Shown piece after piece: positions 49,227-58,267 of a DNA stretch of 64,000 nucleotides. Below the pieces are notes generated by a model. The model was not told the DNA's origin. It searched no databases and saw only the letters and a program-made list of their open reading frames with translations. The position numbers were made by a program, and so were the translations under genes. Origin of the DNA: Streptomyces sp. NBC_00539 (GTDB lineage Bacteria; Actinomycetota; Actinomycetes; Streptomycetales; Streptomycetaceae); NCBI RefSeq assembly GCF_036346105.1, contig NZ_CP107811.1, forward strand, positions 3,106,501 through 3,170,500, read 5' to 3'. The first letter of the stretch is position 1. Each line of letters begins with the position of its first letter.

Positions 49227-49913
49227 ATGGGCGTGGAAGAGACCATCGGAGTCACGGAGACCGCAGCCATCCCCAAGCAGCGCGGCGAGCAGCTGCTGGA
49301 CCATGCCGTGCGGTACGCGGAAGAACGGCACTGGGACGTCTTCGCGGGCACCTGGCTGGAGGCCGGCGACGGCCGCGAGGTGTGCTCCTGCGGGGACCTC
49401 GACTGTACGGCGCCCGGCGCGCACCCGGCGGTGGAGGACTGGGCGGCGCTGGCCACCGGCAGCGCGGTGCAGGTGCGCCGGATCTGGGCGAAGCAGCCGC
49501 GCGCCTCCATCCTGCTGCCGACCGGCCGGACCTTCGACGCCATCGACGTGCCGTCGGCCGCCGGGATCCACGCCGTGGCCCGACTGGAGCGGATGCAGCG
49601 CACCCTCGGCCCGGTCACCCTCACCCCGGACCACCGGATGCTGTTCTTCGTCCTGCCCGGAGCCGGGGCGAAGGTGCCGGACCTCGTACGGAAGCTGGGC
49701 TGGTCGGCGCCCGCGATCGACATGATCGCGCGGGGCGAGGGCGAGTACGTCGCCGCGCCGCCCACCCGCCTCGGCGGCCGCGGCCCGGTGCAGTGGGCGC
49801 GCAGGCCCACTCCGGCGAACCGGTGGCTGCCGGACACGGAGGAGCTGATCGACGCGCTCGCCTACACCTGCGGCAGCCAGGCGGCCGCGGCCCGCGCCGG
49901 GCAGAGCGCCTGA
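49227..49913 (+). CDS. Bifunctional primase/polymerase (Prim-Pol)-like protein
   Basis: 228 residues. AVRYAEERHWDVFAGTW, CSCGDLDCTAPGAHPAVEDWAALAT and RIWAKQPRASILLPTGRTFDAIDVPSAAG match the N-terminal Prim-Pol domain found in actinobacterial proteins. The usual catalytic D-x-D/E may be represented by DAIDVP, although the first acidic residue is displaced. There is no helicase domain. It is a chromosomal solitary form common in Streptomyces, and its role is unknown to me. Alternative GTG starts lie at 49209 and 49224. Confidence 0.75.
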   Translation: MGVEETIGVTETAAIPKQRGEQLLDHAVRYAEERHWDVFAGTWLEAGDGREVCSCGDLDCTAPGAHPAVEDWAALATGSAVQVRRIWAKQPRASILLPTGRTFDAIDVPSAAGIHAVARLERMQRTLGPVTLTPDHRMLFFVLPGAGAKVPDLVRKLGWSAPAIDMIARGEGEYVAAPPTRLGGRGPVQWARRPTPANRWLPDTEELIDALAYTCGSQAAAARAGQSA

Positions 49914-50027
49914 GCCCACGACCTCCGGGCCCGCGCCCTGCGAGAACCACGTCCTCCGGGAACCACGCCCTGCGAACTCACGCTGTCTTGAGTTCATGAC
50001 ATAAGTAACTGCTGCCGACTCGTTCCC

Positions 50028-50044
50028 TCCTCATATGGTGAGGA
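50028..50044. promoter_or_regulatory. Inverted repeat upstream of the ABC transporter operon
   Basis: TCCTCATATGGTGAGGA has 6-bp perfect arms around a 5-bp centre, 37 bp upstream of the ATPase gene. It is a candidate operator; a possible promoter (TTGAGT near 49988) lies upstream. Confidence 0.45.
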
Positions 50045-50081
50045 AAGTACGACCACGGGGATCAGAACGAGAGGCAGGCGC

Positions 50082-50915
50082 ATGCCGGACCAGGGTGATG
50101 CGACGACGGGCATGACGGGCGGCTCAGCGGGTGGCGTGCGATCCGCGCCGCCCGCCGCCGTGCGGATAGAGGGGCTGTGGAAGCGGTTCGGCGAGCAAGT
50201 GGCCGTGGCCGGTATCGACCTGGAGATCCCGGCGGGCCGGTTCATCGGGCTCGTCGGACCGAACGGCGCGGGCAAGACGACCACGCTGTCGATGGTGACC
50301 GGACTGCTGCGCCCCGACATGGGACGGGTGTTCGTCGCAGGGCACGACGTCTGGGCCGACCCGGTCGAGGTGAAGTCGCGGATCGGCGTCCTGCCGGAGG
50401 GCCTGCGGCTCTTCGAGCGGCTCTCCGGCCGGGAACTGCTCGGCTACATGGGCCGGCTGCGCGGTCTGCCGGGCGAGGAGACGGACAAGCGGGCGACGCA
50501 GCTGCTGGACGTGCTGGACCTCGCCGGCTCGCAGCACAAGCTGGTCGTGGACTACTCGACCGGCATGCGCAAGAAGATCGGCCTGGCGGCCGCGTTGCTC
50601 CACAACCCGGAAGTCCTTTTCCTGGACGAGCCGTTCGAGGGTGTCGACCCGGTGTCCGCGCAGACGATCCGCGGAGTGCTGGAACGTTACACCGCCTCCG
50701 GTGCCACCGTCGTGTTCTCCTCCCACGTGATGGAGCTCGTCGAGTCGCTGTGCGACTGGGTGGCCGTCATGGCCGGCGGCCACATCCGCGCCGCGGGCCC
50801 GCTGGCGGACGTACGGGGTGACGCGCCCTCCCTCCAGAACGCGTTCCTGGAACTCGTCGGGGCGCAGGACCGCGCCGCGGGCGAGTCCCTGGACTGGCTG
50901 GGCGGCGGCCGATGA
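50082..50915 (+). CDS. ABC transporter ATP-binding protein
   Basis: 277 residues. Walker A GPNGAGKTTT (about residues 59-68), signature YSTGMRKKIGLAAALL (about 161-176), Walker B VLFLDEPFEGVDP and the switch His in VVFSSHVMELVE are all present. It forms an exporter with the permease encoded next, whose ATG overlaps this stop codon (ATGA). The substrate is unknown. Confidence 0.93.
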   Translation: MPDQGDATTGMTGGSAGGVRSAPPAAVRIEGLWKRFGEQVAVAGIDLEIPAGRFIGLVGPNGAGKTTTLSMVTGLLRPDMGRVFVAGHDVWADPVEVKSRIGVLPEGLRLFERLSGRELLGYMGRLRGLPGEETDKRATQLLDVLDLAGSQHKLVVDYSTGMRKKIGLAAALLHNPEVLFLDEPFEGVDPVSAQTIRGVLERYTASGATVVFSSHVMELVESLCDWVAVMAGGHIRAAGPLADVRGDAPSLQNAFLELVGAQDRAAGESLDWLGGGR

Positions 50916-52558
50916 GCGCCCCGGTCACCGCGGCCGCCCCGACGGCACCCGTCACCGCCGCCCCGGCCCCCTCCCTGACGCGGCTCTTCGTCCGTCTCAA
51001 GCTGTCGCTGCTCAAGAACGGGCTGAAGGGCTCCTCGAAGCGCAAGGCGGCCTGGTTCGGCACCCTCGCGCTGGCGTTGGTGGTGGGCTTCTTCGTCACG
51101 CTGGGGCTGGCCCTGCTGCACGGCAACGCGCATGCGGGGACGGTCGTCGTGATCCTCGCGGCGATCCTGGCGCTGACCTGGAGCTTCATGCCGCTGTTCT
51201 TTCCGAGCGGTGACGAGACTCTCGACCCGAGCCGGCTGGTGATGCTGCCGCTGCGCCCGCGTCCGCTCGTCCGGGCCCTGCTGGCGTCCTCGCTGGTCGG
51301 CATCGGGCCCCTGTTCACGCTCTGCCTGGCCGTCGGCTCGGTGGTGGCGGTCGCGCGGGACGCGGCCGGGACGGTGTTCGCCGTCCTCGCCGTTCCGCTG
51401 CTGCTGCTGTTCTACGTGAGCCTGGCGCGGGCCGTGGCCACCGCCAACGTACGGTTGCTGTCCAGCCGCAAGGGCCGTGACCTCGCGCTGCTCAGCGGCC
51501 TGCTGATCGCGATCGGCGCCCAGGTGGCCAACTTCGCCAGTCAGCGCCTGTTCCAGCCGGGCGGACTGGCCCACCTGGAGCCGGCGGAGGCGGTGGTCCG
51601 CTGGCTGCCGCCCGCGACGGCGGTGGGCATGGTGGACTCAGCGAGCAAGGGCGACTACGCGGTCGCCGCTGCCCAGCTGGTGATCACGCTCACCGCCCTG
51701 GCCGGGCTCGTGTGGTTCTGGGAGCGCAGCCTGACCAAGCTGATGGTCACTCCGGACGGTTCGACCCTCGCGGCCGCCGCGCCGCGCAAGGACCGCGAGG
51801 CCGGCACGGGCTTCTGGGCCCTGCTGCCCGGCGGCCGCACGGGCGCCGCGATGCAGCGCACCCTGCGGTACGTGCTGCGCGACCCGAAGACGAAGTCGGC
51901 CTGGGTGACGGCGCTGGCCGTGGGCCTGATCGTGCCGGTGTTCAACGCCCTCCAGGGGACCGGCTCGCTCTACCTCGCCTGTTTCGGCTCGGGCATGCTC
52001 GGCATCCAGATGTACAACCAGTTCGGGCAGGACACCTCCGCGTTCTGGATGGTCGCGCAGACCCTGTCGAGCCCGCGCGACGTCTTCGTGGAGATGCGGG
52101 CCCGCGCCGGGGCGCTGGCCCTGGTCACCGTCCCGTACACGGTCCTGGTCACGGCGGTCACCGCCGGGCTGGTCGGCAACTGGTCCTACTTCCCCGCGGC
52201 CCTGGGCCTGGCGCTGGCCCTGCTGGGCGCGATGCTGTGCACGGGCGCGCTGGCCTCGGTCCGTTTCCCGTACTCGATCCCCACGGACGGCGCGTTCAAG
52301 AACGTGGCGCCGGGCCAGGCCGGGCTCGCCTGGCTGAGCATCTTCGGCGGCATGCTCGCTTCGGCGGTGATCTGCGCCCCGGTGATCACGGTGACGGTCT
52401 ACTTCGCCACCACCCCGGAACAGCAGTCCCTCGCCTGGACGGTCCTGCCGCTGGGCATCGTATGGGCCGCCCTGGCGGCCTGGGCGGGCCTGCGCCTGGC
52501 GGCCCCCCTGGCGGCCCGCCGCATCCCCGAGATCCTGACGGCGGTCAGCAAGGGCTGA
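50912..52558 (+). CDS. ABC transporter permease
   Basis: 548 residues, with a hydrophobic profile of roughly 12 membrane segments. These include LALALVVGFFVTLGLALLHG, VVVILAAILALTWSFMPLFF, GTVFAVLAVPLLLLFYV and AVICAPVITVTVYFATTP. It starts inside the ATPase stop codon, so the two proteins should form an ABC-2-type exporter. There is no substrate clue. Confidence 0.88.
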   Translation: MSAPVTAAAPTAPVTAAPAPSLTRLFVRLKLSLLKNGLKGSSKRKAAWFGTLALALVVGFFVTLGLALLHGNAHAGTVVVILAAILALTWSFMPLFFPSGDETLDPSRLVMLPLRPRPLVRALLASSLVGIGPLFTLCLAVGSVVAVARDAAGTVFAVLAVPLLLLFYVSLARAVATANVRLLSSRKGRDLALLSGLLIAIGAQVANFASQRLFQPGGLAHLEPAEAVVRWLPPATAVGMVDSASKGDYAVAAAQLVITLTALAGLVWFWERSLTKLMVTPDGSTLAAAAPRKDREAGTGFWALLPGGRTGAAMQRTLRYVLRDPKTKSAWVTALAVGLIVPVFNALQGTGSLYLACFGSGMLGIQMYNQFGQDTSAFWMVAQTLSSPRDVFVEMRARAGALALVTVPYTVLVTAVTAGLVGNWSYFPAALGLALALLGAMLCTGALASVRFPYSIPTDGAFKNVAPGQAGLAWLSIFGGMLASAVICAPVITVTVYFATTPEQQSLAWTVLPLGIVWAALAAWAGLRLAAPLAARRIPEILTAVSKG

Positions 52559-52564
52559 CGGCCG

Positions 52565-52604
52565 GAGCCCGGCCCGCGCTCCCGAGGGAGTGCGGGCCGG
52601 GCTC
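52565..52604. terminator. Strong bidirectional terminator
   Basis: 19-nt arms at 52565-52583 and 52586-52604 are complementary apart from one G-T wobble (GAGCCCGGCCCGC pairs with GCGGGCCGGGCTC). It lies between the convergent permease and CHAP-protein genes. Confidence 0.85.
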
Positions 52605-52617
52605 TTGCGTGTCCCGG

Positions 52618-54249
52618 TCAGACCGTGGGGAACTTCGCCGTGAAGGCGCTCGGGACGCTGACCACGTCGTTGAAGCTGAGCTTGCCCTCGCCGAACTGGT
52701 CGGCGGTCATCGCCTTCTTCTTGCCGGCGGTGACCTGCCAGACGGTGTTGCTGTCGGGCGACAGCAGCATCGTGCCGTCGGCCGGGGCGGCCTTCGCGGC
52801 GGCGGACCGCAGCCACTCGCCCGGCGCACCCTCCAGCGGACGCTTGTCGTAGCCGAAGGCCGTGAAGTCCGCATAGGTCAGCGGGACCGCGACCCCGCCC
52901 GCCATCACGTAGACCGTCGAGTCGGCGCCCGAGGCGTCCTTCACGATCGTGCCGTTGGAGACCTGGGTGGCCACCGTCGAGGCCAGCCAGCCGCCGGGGA
53001 CACCCATCAGGGAACGCTTGTCGTATCCGTTGGCGGTCCACTCGGCGGCCGAGATGTGCAGCGCCGCTCCGTTCAGCATCACGTAGCGGGACGGGTCGGT
53101 GCCCGACTGGTCCATCAGGACGGTGCCGGTCGAGGGGACCTTCTTCGCCGCGGCCTTCAGCCACTCGCCCGGAACGCCCATCAGCGTCTGCGTGTTGTAC
53201 TCGTCGGCGGTCCACTCAGTGCCCGAGATGTAAAGGGCCGCGCCGTCGACCATCACGTAACGCTTCGGGTCCTTGCCGGTCTGGTCCATCACCACGATGC
53301 CGGTCGTCAGCTGCCGCTGCGCGGCGTTCTGCAGCCAGGCGGTGGGAACCCCCATGTCGGCACGGGTGTTGTAGCCGGCCGCGGTCCAGTCCTCGGCTCC
53401 GATCAGCAGCGCCGTGCCGTCGATGATCACGTAGCGGTTGGCGCCGCCGGCCAGGTCGTGGACCACGGTGCCGGAGGCGGGGGCGCTCGGCAGGGCCCGG
53501 AAGGCCGTGTCGTCCACCAGCACGATCTTGCTCAGGTCGTACTTGTCCGGGGTGACGTCGGATGCCGCGACCGGGATGCCCGCACCGTTGATGATGACCT
53601 TGACGTCCGGGCCGTTCGGCGACTTCACCAGCGTTCCGGCGGGCAGGGTGGCCGGGTTGGGGAGCGTGGGGGTGTTGCTGCCGGCCGGCGAGACGTAGCC
53701 GCTGATCCGCTGGCCCCAGGGAGCCGAGCCGACGCTGTAGGAGGAGGTGGAGTTGGTGCTGACGTGGCCGGGCCTGCCGCCCTGGTTGCCGCCGGTGATG
53801 GTGACCGAGCCGCCGGAGACCGCGGTGACGAGGGCCACGTGGTCGGCGTAGTCGCTGCCGTTGTAGTTGTAGACGACCGCGTCACCGACGTGCGGCGTGC
53901 TGGAGATCGTCCCGTACTTCTTGCCGTAGTCCATGAAGCTGGCCGCTCTGTCGTCCAGGGTGGACAGACCGGTGACCCCGTTGCGGGCCCAGACCCAGCC
54001 GGCGAAGTCCGCACACCAGGCGTGGGCCGTGGTGGTGCCGCCGTAGCAGCTGCTGGACTGGTTGGGGCCGCCGACGTACCCGCCGTGGGCGCAGGCCCCG
54101 TTGCCGTTCTCGGCGCGGGCCGTGGCCGAGATGCCGTCGGTCAGCGGCGAGGCGCTGGCGGGGGCGGCACCGACCGCGGTGAGCACGGTGACGGCCAGGG
54201 CGGAGGCGGAGGTGAGGCGGATGGCGGTGGCCTTGAGGGCGCGGGACAT
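52618..54249 (-). CDS. Secreted CHAP-domain hydrolase with C-terminal repeats
   Basis: 543 residues. A signal peptide (1-34) is followed by a CHAP amidase/peptidase domain (about 45-190) with catalytic Cys79 (AHAWCADFAGWVW) and His137 (ADHVALV). About five 60-residue repeats (200-543) share GTVVxDxxGxDxxRYVMxxGAALxIS and MGVPGxWLxxA. The N-terminal part should cut peptidoglycan cross-links or stem peptides, and the repeats probably bind the cell wall or a surface polymer. AGGAG is well placed upstream of the ATG. Confidence 0.9.
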   Translation of the reverse strand: MSRALKATAIRLTSASALAVTVLTAVGAAPASASPLTDGISATARAENGNGACAHGGYVGGPNQSSSCYGGTTTAHAWCADFAGWVWARNGVTGLSTLDDRAASFMDYGKKYGTISSTPHVGDAVVYNYNGSDYADHVALVTAVSGGSVTITGGNQGGRPGHVSTNSTSSYSVGSAPWGQRISGYVSPAGSNTPTLPNPATLPAGTLVKSPNGPDVKVIINGAGIPVAASDVTPDKYDLSKIVLVDDTAFRALPSAPASGTVVHDLAGGANRYVIIDGTALLIGAEDWTAAGYNTRADMGVPTAWLQNAAQRQLTTGIVVMDQTGKDPKRYVMVDGAALYISGTEWTADEYNTQTLMGVPGEWLKAAAKKVPSTGTVLMDQSGTDPSRYVMLNGAALHISAAEWTANGYDKRSLMGVPGGWLASTVATQVSNGTIVKDASGADSTVYVMAGGVAVPLTYADFTAFGYDKRPLEGAPGEWLRSAAAKAAPADGTMLLSPDSNTVWQVTAGKKKAMTADQFGEGKLSFNDVVSVPSAFTAKFPTV

Positions 54250-54283
54250 GGCGAAGCTCCTGACGGGGCGGTGAGAGAAGTGT

Positions 54284-54383
54284 GGGGGCGCTGCGGTGGC
54301 CGCAGGCGCGGGCCTGGTGAAGGCCGGAAGTCGGGGGGCGCTGCGGTGACCGCGGGCGGGGGCCTGGCGAAGGCCGGAAGTCG
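54284..54383. repeat. Two tandem copies of a ~50-bp unit upstream of the CHAP gene
   Basis: GGGGCGCTGCGGTG ... GAAGGCCGGAAGTCGGGG occurs twice in tandem (about 54285-54333 and 54334-54385) with few differences, within 140 bp upstream of the CHAP-protein start. It may influence that promoter, or be neutral slippage. Confidence 0.75.
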
Positions 54384-54510
54384 GGGGGGGCGTCGCGCCG
54401 TGATCACGCGGACGGCTGCCCTGCAGGAGCAGCTGTCAGGCGGGTGGCACGGGGCGCCGGGTGGAGCGGTGGGGCAAGCGGTGGCGCAAGCGGTCTGCCC
54501 GGAAGGGGTG

Positions 54511-54678
54511 TTACTCCCAGACGGTGGTGGACTTGCCGGCCGGGGCCGTCTCCCACACGGTGGTGGCGGTGGTGTGGGCGGTGTGGGCGGCGGTCAGCTG
54601 GGAGGCCGCTACCGGGGCGAGGGCGGCGAGGGCGAAGGTGGTGACCGCGGCGGCCTGGGCGAAGCGGGTGCGAAGCAT
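54511..54678 (-). CDS. 55-residue secreted peptide with duplicated TTVWE motif
   Basis: A short gene with a good SD (AAAGGA) before the ATG. Residues 1-26 form a typical signal peptide (MLRTRF, then Ala/Val/Leu-rich, ending PVAAS). The mature part is about 29 residues (QLTAAHTAHTTATTVWETAPAGK, then STTVWE) and carries TTVWE twice, the second copy forming the exact C-terminus. There is no Cys, so no disulfide or lanthionine bridges. It lies near a TrmB/LuxR-type regulator gene and a CHAP hydrolase gene. A signalling or wall-associated role is possible but unproven. Confidence 0.78.
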   Translation of the reverse strand: MLRTRFAQAAAVTTFALAALAPVAASQLTAAHTAHTTATTVWETAPAGKSTTVWE

Positions 54679-54836
54679 GGCAGAGGTCCTTTTGCGAGAG
54701 CTGGGGCGAAGCGGTTTCGGTGTCCGGATTCGCGTCCCGCGGTGACGTCTCTTCCGGTCTCGCCTGCCGGGTCCGTGTGCTGTTCCCTGCTGGCGATCAC
54801 TACTTTCGTCGCAGGTCAGGGGCTATGGAAGGGCTT

Positions 54837-55196
54837 TCAGGTGGACGGAAACGGCCCTGGACCAATCCGGCCAGCAAGGCCGGAAGCGGCCTCCAGGAGC
54901 CGCTCGTAGTACGCCGTCACCAAGGGCGCGCCGACCCGGCCGACCGACCATCCGCTCAGCTCGGGGACCGCCCTCGTCGCACGGCGGCACAGCGCCTCCG
55001 CGCGGTGTTCCGCCTCCTCCAGGCCGTCCGCGAGGAGGTAGACCCCGAGGACGGGGGACGGCTGCGCGTGCGGGTGGGCGGAGACGTGCTCCACCGGGAT
55101 GTGGGCGGGCGCCTGGGCGCGCACGAGATCGGCTGCTTGTGGCGGAAGGGCAGCTTCCGCCGACGGGGCGCGCAGGCCCACGTGGATGAGGTACAT
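54837..55196 (-). CDS. Hypothetical protein, 119 residues
   Basis: An unrecognised small protein (MYLIHVGLRAP ... PHAQPSPVLGVYLLADGLEEAEHRAEALCRRAT) with mixed alpha/beta character and no signal peptide. The SD is weak, but codon-position composition and the evenly mixed sequence look genuine. It ends close to the promoter region of the 55-residue peptide on the same strand and is divergent from the LuxR-type regulator gene. Confidence 0.6.
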   Translation of the reverse strand: MYLIHVGLRAPSAEAALPPQAADLVRAQAPAHIPVEHVSAHPHAQPSPVLGVYLLADGLEEAEHRAEALCRRATRAVPELSGWSVGRVGAPLVTAYYERLLEAASGLAGRIGPGPFPST

Positions 55197-55353
55197 GCGC
55201 GCCACTCTGCCGAACCCCGCGGAGCGGCCACAGGGCTCTGACCTGGACTGTTGGGGCCCTGGCCGGAACCGTCCACGCGCTTTGCCCATCGGTGACGACG
55301 TGCGACGATGCAGTCACCTTGTTCGAAAAAGGGCTCACACGGGGGGAACCGCT

Positions 55354-56355
55354 GTGCTCGCCACTCTCGGCCTCGACGCCACGTCAGAGGCCGTCTACCG
55401 CACCATGCTCGCTCACCCGGCGGAGGGCGTTGCCACCCTCGCCGACCGCCTCGGCGCACCCGAAGGGGACGTCCGGCGCAGCCTGGACCTCCTCAGCGAA
55501 CTGGCGCTGGTCCGTCCGTCCTACGAGCGGCAGGGTCAGCTGCGCGCGGTGTCGCCCGAGGTCGGCATGGAGCTCCTCATGGCGCGCCAGCAGGCGGAAC
55601 TCGCCGCCCAGCAGCTGCGGATCGAGGCCTCACGGGCCGCGGCCACGCAACTCATCGCCGAGTTCGCCGACCTGACGCCGGCCTCGTCCAGCCCGGGTGT
55701 GGAGCAGCTGCTGGGCCTGGACGCCATCCGTGACCGGATCGCGGGCCTGGCGCACGAGGCCCGCACCGACCTGATGACGTTCGCACCGGGCGGCGGGCAC
55801 CGTGCGGAGAGTCTGGAAGCGTCGAAACCCAATGACCAGGCGCTGCTCGGCCGGGGTGTGCGGATGCGCTCGCTCTTCCTCGACAGCGTCCGCAACAGTC
55901 AGACGACGGTGGCCTACGCGACCTGGCTGGGGGAACTCGGCGGCGAGGTGCGGACCGCTCCGGAGCTGCCCACCCGGCTGATGATCTTCGATAAGTCGAC
56001 CGCCGTCATCCCGGTCAGCAGCGAGGACAGCGCGGCGGGCGCGGTGGTGCTGACCGGGGAGGGCACGCTGATGGCGCTCTGCGCGCTCTTCGACAACGTC
56101 TGGGGTGCCGCGCGCCCGCTGGGGACGGCCGGGACGGCCCGTGACGAGGGCGGCCTCAGCCCGCAGGAGACCACCGTCATCCGGCTGCTGGCCCAAGGCC
56201 TGACGGACGAGGCGATCGCCAAGCGGCTGGCGGTCTCCTCGCGCACCGCCCGTCGGCTGGCCACGGACCTGATGGACCGGCTGAACGCCCGCAGCCGCTT
56301 CGAGTTCGGCGTACGGGCGGTCCAGCGCGGCTGGCTGCCCCACATGGCGGACTGA
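55354..56355 (+). CDS. LuxR-type regulator with N-terminal TrmB-like HTH
   Basis: 333 residues. A TrmB/MarR-like winged helix (about 8-60; SEAVYRTMLAHPAEGVATLADRLGAPEGDVRRSLDLLSELALV) precedes a phospholipase-D-like/ligand region (about 110-250) and a C-terminal LuxR HTH (about 268-325; LSPQETTVIRLLAQGLTDEAIAKRLAVSSRTARRLATDLMDRL). Many Streptomyces paralogs have this composition. It has no receiver domain. Position beside the secreted-peptide gene suggests it may regulate that gene. GTG start with GGGGGGAACC upstream. Confidence 0.85.
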   Translation: MLATLGLDATSEAVYRTMLAHPAEGVATLADRLGAPEGDVRRSLDLLSELALVRPSYERQGQLRAVSPEVGMELLMARQQAELAAQQLRIEASRAAATQLIAEFADLTPASSSPGVEQLLGLDAIRDRIAGLAHEARTDLMTFAPGGGHRAESLEASKPNDQALLGRGVRMRSLFLDSVRNSQTTVAYATWLGELGGEVRTAPELPTRLMIFDKSTAVIPVSSEDSAAGAVVLTGEGTLMALCALFDNVWGAARPLGTAGTARDEGGLSPQETTVIRLLAQGLTDEAIAKRLAVSSRTARRLATDLMDRLNARSRFEFGVRAVQRGWLPHMAD

Positions 56356-56375
56356 GCCCCCTGGGGCCTGAGCGC

Positions 56376-57278
56376 CTAGGACTCGGTCTCGATGCCGGCC
56401 AGGTCGAGCGAGGCGAGGCGGTCGGGGTCGCCGAGGGAGTCGATGCTGACGATCAGGCCGTCGGTGACGGTGAAGGCCATGACCGACAGTGGACGCCCGT
56501 TCTCGGAGACGACCACGCCCGCGGCGCCGTTGATCAGCGCCGGGCGGACGAACGGCGACAGGCCGCTGAACAGGAGCGCCTGCCCGGCCACGGTCCGGGC
56601 GCCGTTGACGACGACCATGCGGCCGGGGCGTGCCGCGCCGCCGTCGGAGCGCAGGACGATGTCGGGGTGCAGCACCGCGACGAGCGCCTCGAAGTCGCCT
56701 TCGCGGGCCGCGGCGAAGAACGCGTCGACCACCCGGCGCTGTGCGCCGAGGTCGGGGTCCGGGACGGCGGCCCGGCCCTGCACCCGGCGGCGCGCACGGC
56801 TCGCCAACTGCCGTACGGCCACGGGCGACTTCTCCAGCATCGGGGCGATCTCGTCGAAGGGCACGGCGAACATGTCGTGCAGCACGAACGAGAGCCGCTC
56901 GGCCGGCGAGAGCGACTCCAGCACCACCATCAGCGCCAGCCCCACCGAGTCGGCCAGCATCGCCTGCTGCTCGGGATCGGTCACCGCCTCACGGCTGACG
57001 ACGGGATCCGGCATGAAGCTGCTCTCCAGCGGATCCTCGCGCCGGGCCGCACGTGAGCGCAGGGTGTCCAGGCACAGCCGCGACACCACGGTCGTCAGCC
57101 ACCCGCCGAGGTTCTCCACCGCGCCGACGTCACTGCGGCCGAGCCGCAGCCAGGCCTCCTGCACGGCGTCCTCCGCCTCGCCGAGGGAGCCCAGCATCCG
57201 GTAGGCCACGGCTTTGAGGTGCGCGCGGTGCTCCTCGAACCGGTCGGCCAGCAGTTCATGTTCGTCCACGTCTCGCAT
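56376..57278 (-). CDS. ECF41-type sigma factor with SnoaL-like C-terminal domain
   Basis: 300 residues. Sigma region 2 (about 8-75; HLKAVAYRMLGSLGEAEDAVQEAWLRL) and region 4 (about 125-180; SPAERLSFVLHDMFAVPFDEIAPMLEKSPVAVRQLASRAR) are followed by a SnoaL-like domain (about 195-290). In ECF41 factors this domain binds core polymerase or controls activity through a conserved DGGGK motif; here the corresponding stretch reads SDGGAARPG. No COE (carboxymuconolactone-type) partner gene is adjacent, which is unusual for ECF41. Confidence 0.88.
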   Translation of the reverse strand: MRDVDEHELLADRFEEHRAHLKAVAYRMLGSLGEAEDAVQEAWLRLGRSDVGAVENLGGWLTTVVSRLCLDTLRSRAARREDPLESSFMPDPVVSREAVTDPEQQAMLADSVGLALMVVLESLSPAERLSFVLHDMFAVPFDEIAPMLEKSPVAVRQLASRARRRVQGRAAVPDPDLGAQRRVVDAFFAAAREGDFEALVAVLHPDIVLRSDGGAARPGRMVVVNGARTVAGQALLFSGLSPFVRPALINGAAGVVVSENGRPLSVMAFTVTDGLIVSIDSLGDPDRLASLDLAGIETES

Positions 57279-57367
57279 CCCTCTCCACCACGCCCCGCCC
57301 GCGGGAGCCACCTCCCCGCATCCTCGGTGCCGGCGCGCGCGAACCGCTGGTGGTTTCTGCGAGTTTG

Positions 57368-58267
57368 TCAGGAAGCGGCCCTGACGCCGTCGAGGAAGGG
57401 CTCCAGGACCGCCCGCCAGGCGGCCGGCTGGTCGTAGTGCAGGTAGTGGCCGGCATCGGGGATCTCCGCGTACCGGCCGGCAGGCAGGACGCGGACCATC
57501 TCCTGGGCTTCGGCGCGGCCCAGTTCGCCGTCGAGCCCGCGCACGACCAGCGTGGGGCAGCGGACCTGGGCCAGCTCCTCCCAGTGCGCGTCGTGGACCC
57601 ACGTCTCACGGGCCGTCAGCATCTGGCGGCGGGAGAAGAGGGGGCGCCAGCCGTCCTCGGCCTGGTGCATGACCTCGGCGAAGAACGCGCCGCGGCCGGG
57701 GTCGGGGCGGTCCACCCGGGGGTCGTCCTCGCCGAACCAGCGGCGGGCCGCGTCCTGGGTGGGGAAGGGCAGCGGCCAGCGGTGGAACCAGTCCTCCCAC
57801 TCCCGCTGCGAGGCCTCGCCGAGCGCGGAGGCCCGCATGTCGCAGATGACCAGGGCCTCCACCAGCTCCGGGCGGCGGGCCGCGAGCTGCCAGGCGGTGA
57901 GGGCGCCCATGGAATGGCCGATCAGGGTGACGGGGGCGAGGCCGAGCTGTTCGACGGCGGCCTCGGCATCGGCGACGAAGGCTTCGCGCCCGAATGCGGC
58001 GGGAGACGGGGAGCCGGTCGGCGGACGGCCGCTCTGACCGTGCCCGCGCTGGTCCAGTGCCACGACCCGGCGGTCCTCGGCGAGCCAGCGGGCGGTTCCG
58101 GCCCAGTGCAGGGCGCGGCCCATCAGGCCGTGGAGTAACAGGACCGAGGGCCGCTCGGGTTCCTCGGGCGTACGGGGTTCGCCACGGGTCCCGCGGCCCG
58201 GTGCGAGGAACTCCCAGGCGGCCAGGCGTACGCCGTCGGCCCCTGTGACATCGATGCGCTGTACCAC
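57368..58267 (-). CDS. Alpha/beta hydrolase
   Basis: About 299 residues with the oxyanion HG motif (LLLHGLMGRALHW), the nucleophile elbow GHSMG (Ser), the acid in LVVRGLDGELG and the catalytic His in DAGHYLHYDQP. This is an esterase/lipase-type fold; the substrate is unknown. The GTG start at 58267 gives a normal length, although the frame is open to an ATG at 58366. Confidence 0.82.
   Translation of the reverse strand: MVQRIDVTGADGVRLAAWEFLAPGRGTRGEPRTPEEPERPSVLLLHGLMGRALHWAGTARWLAEDRRVVALDQRGHGQSGRPPTGSPSPAAFGREAFVADAEAAVEQLGLAPVTLIGHSMGALTAWQLAARRPELVEALVICDMRASALGEASQREWEDWFHRWPLPFPTQDAARRWFGEDDPRVDRPDPGRGAFFAEVMHQAEDGWRPLFSRRQMLTARETWVHDAHWEELAQVRCPTLVVRGLDGELGRAEAQEMVRVLPAGRYAEIPDAGHYLHYDQPAAWRAVLEPFLDGVRAAS

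Noticed and set aside
54261-54276. CTGACGGGGCGGTGAG upstream of the CHAP gene
   Set aside because: Only the left arm matches; the right arm is too different from CGTCAG.
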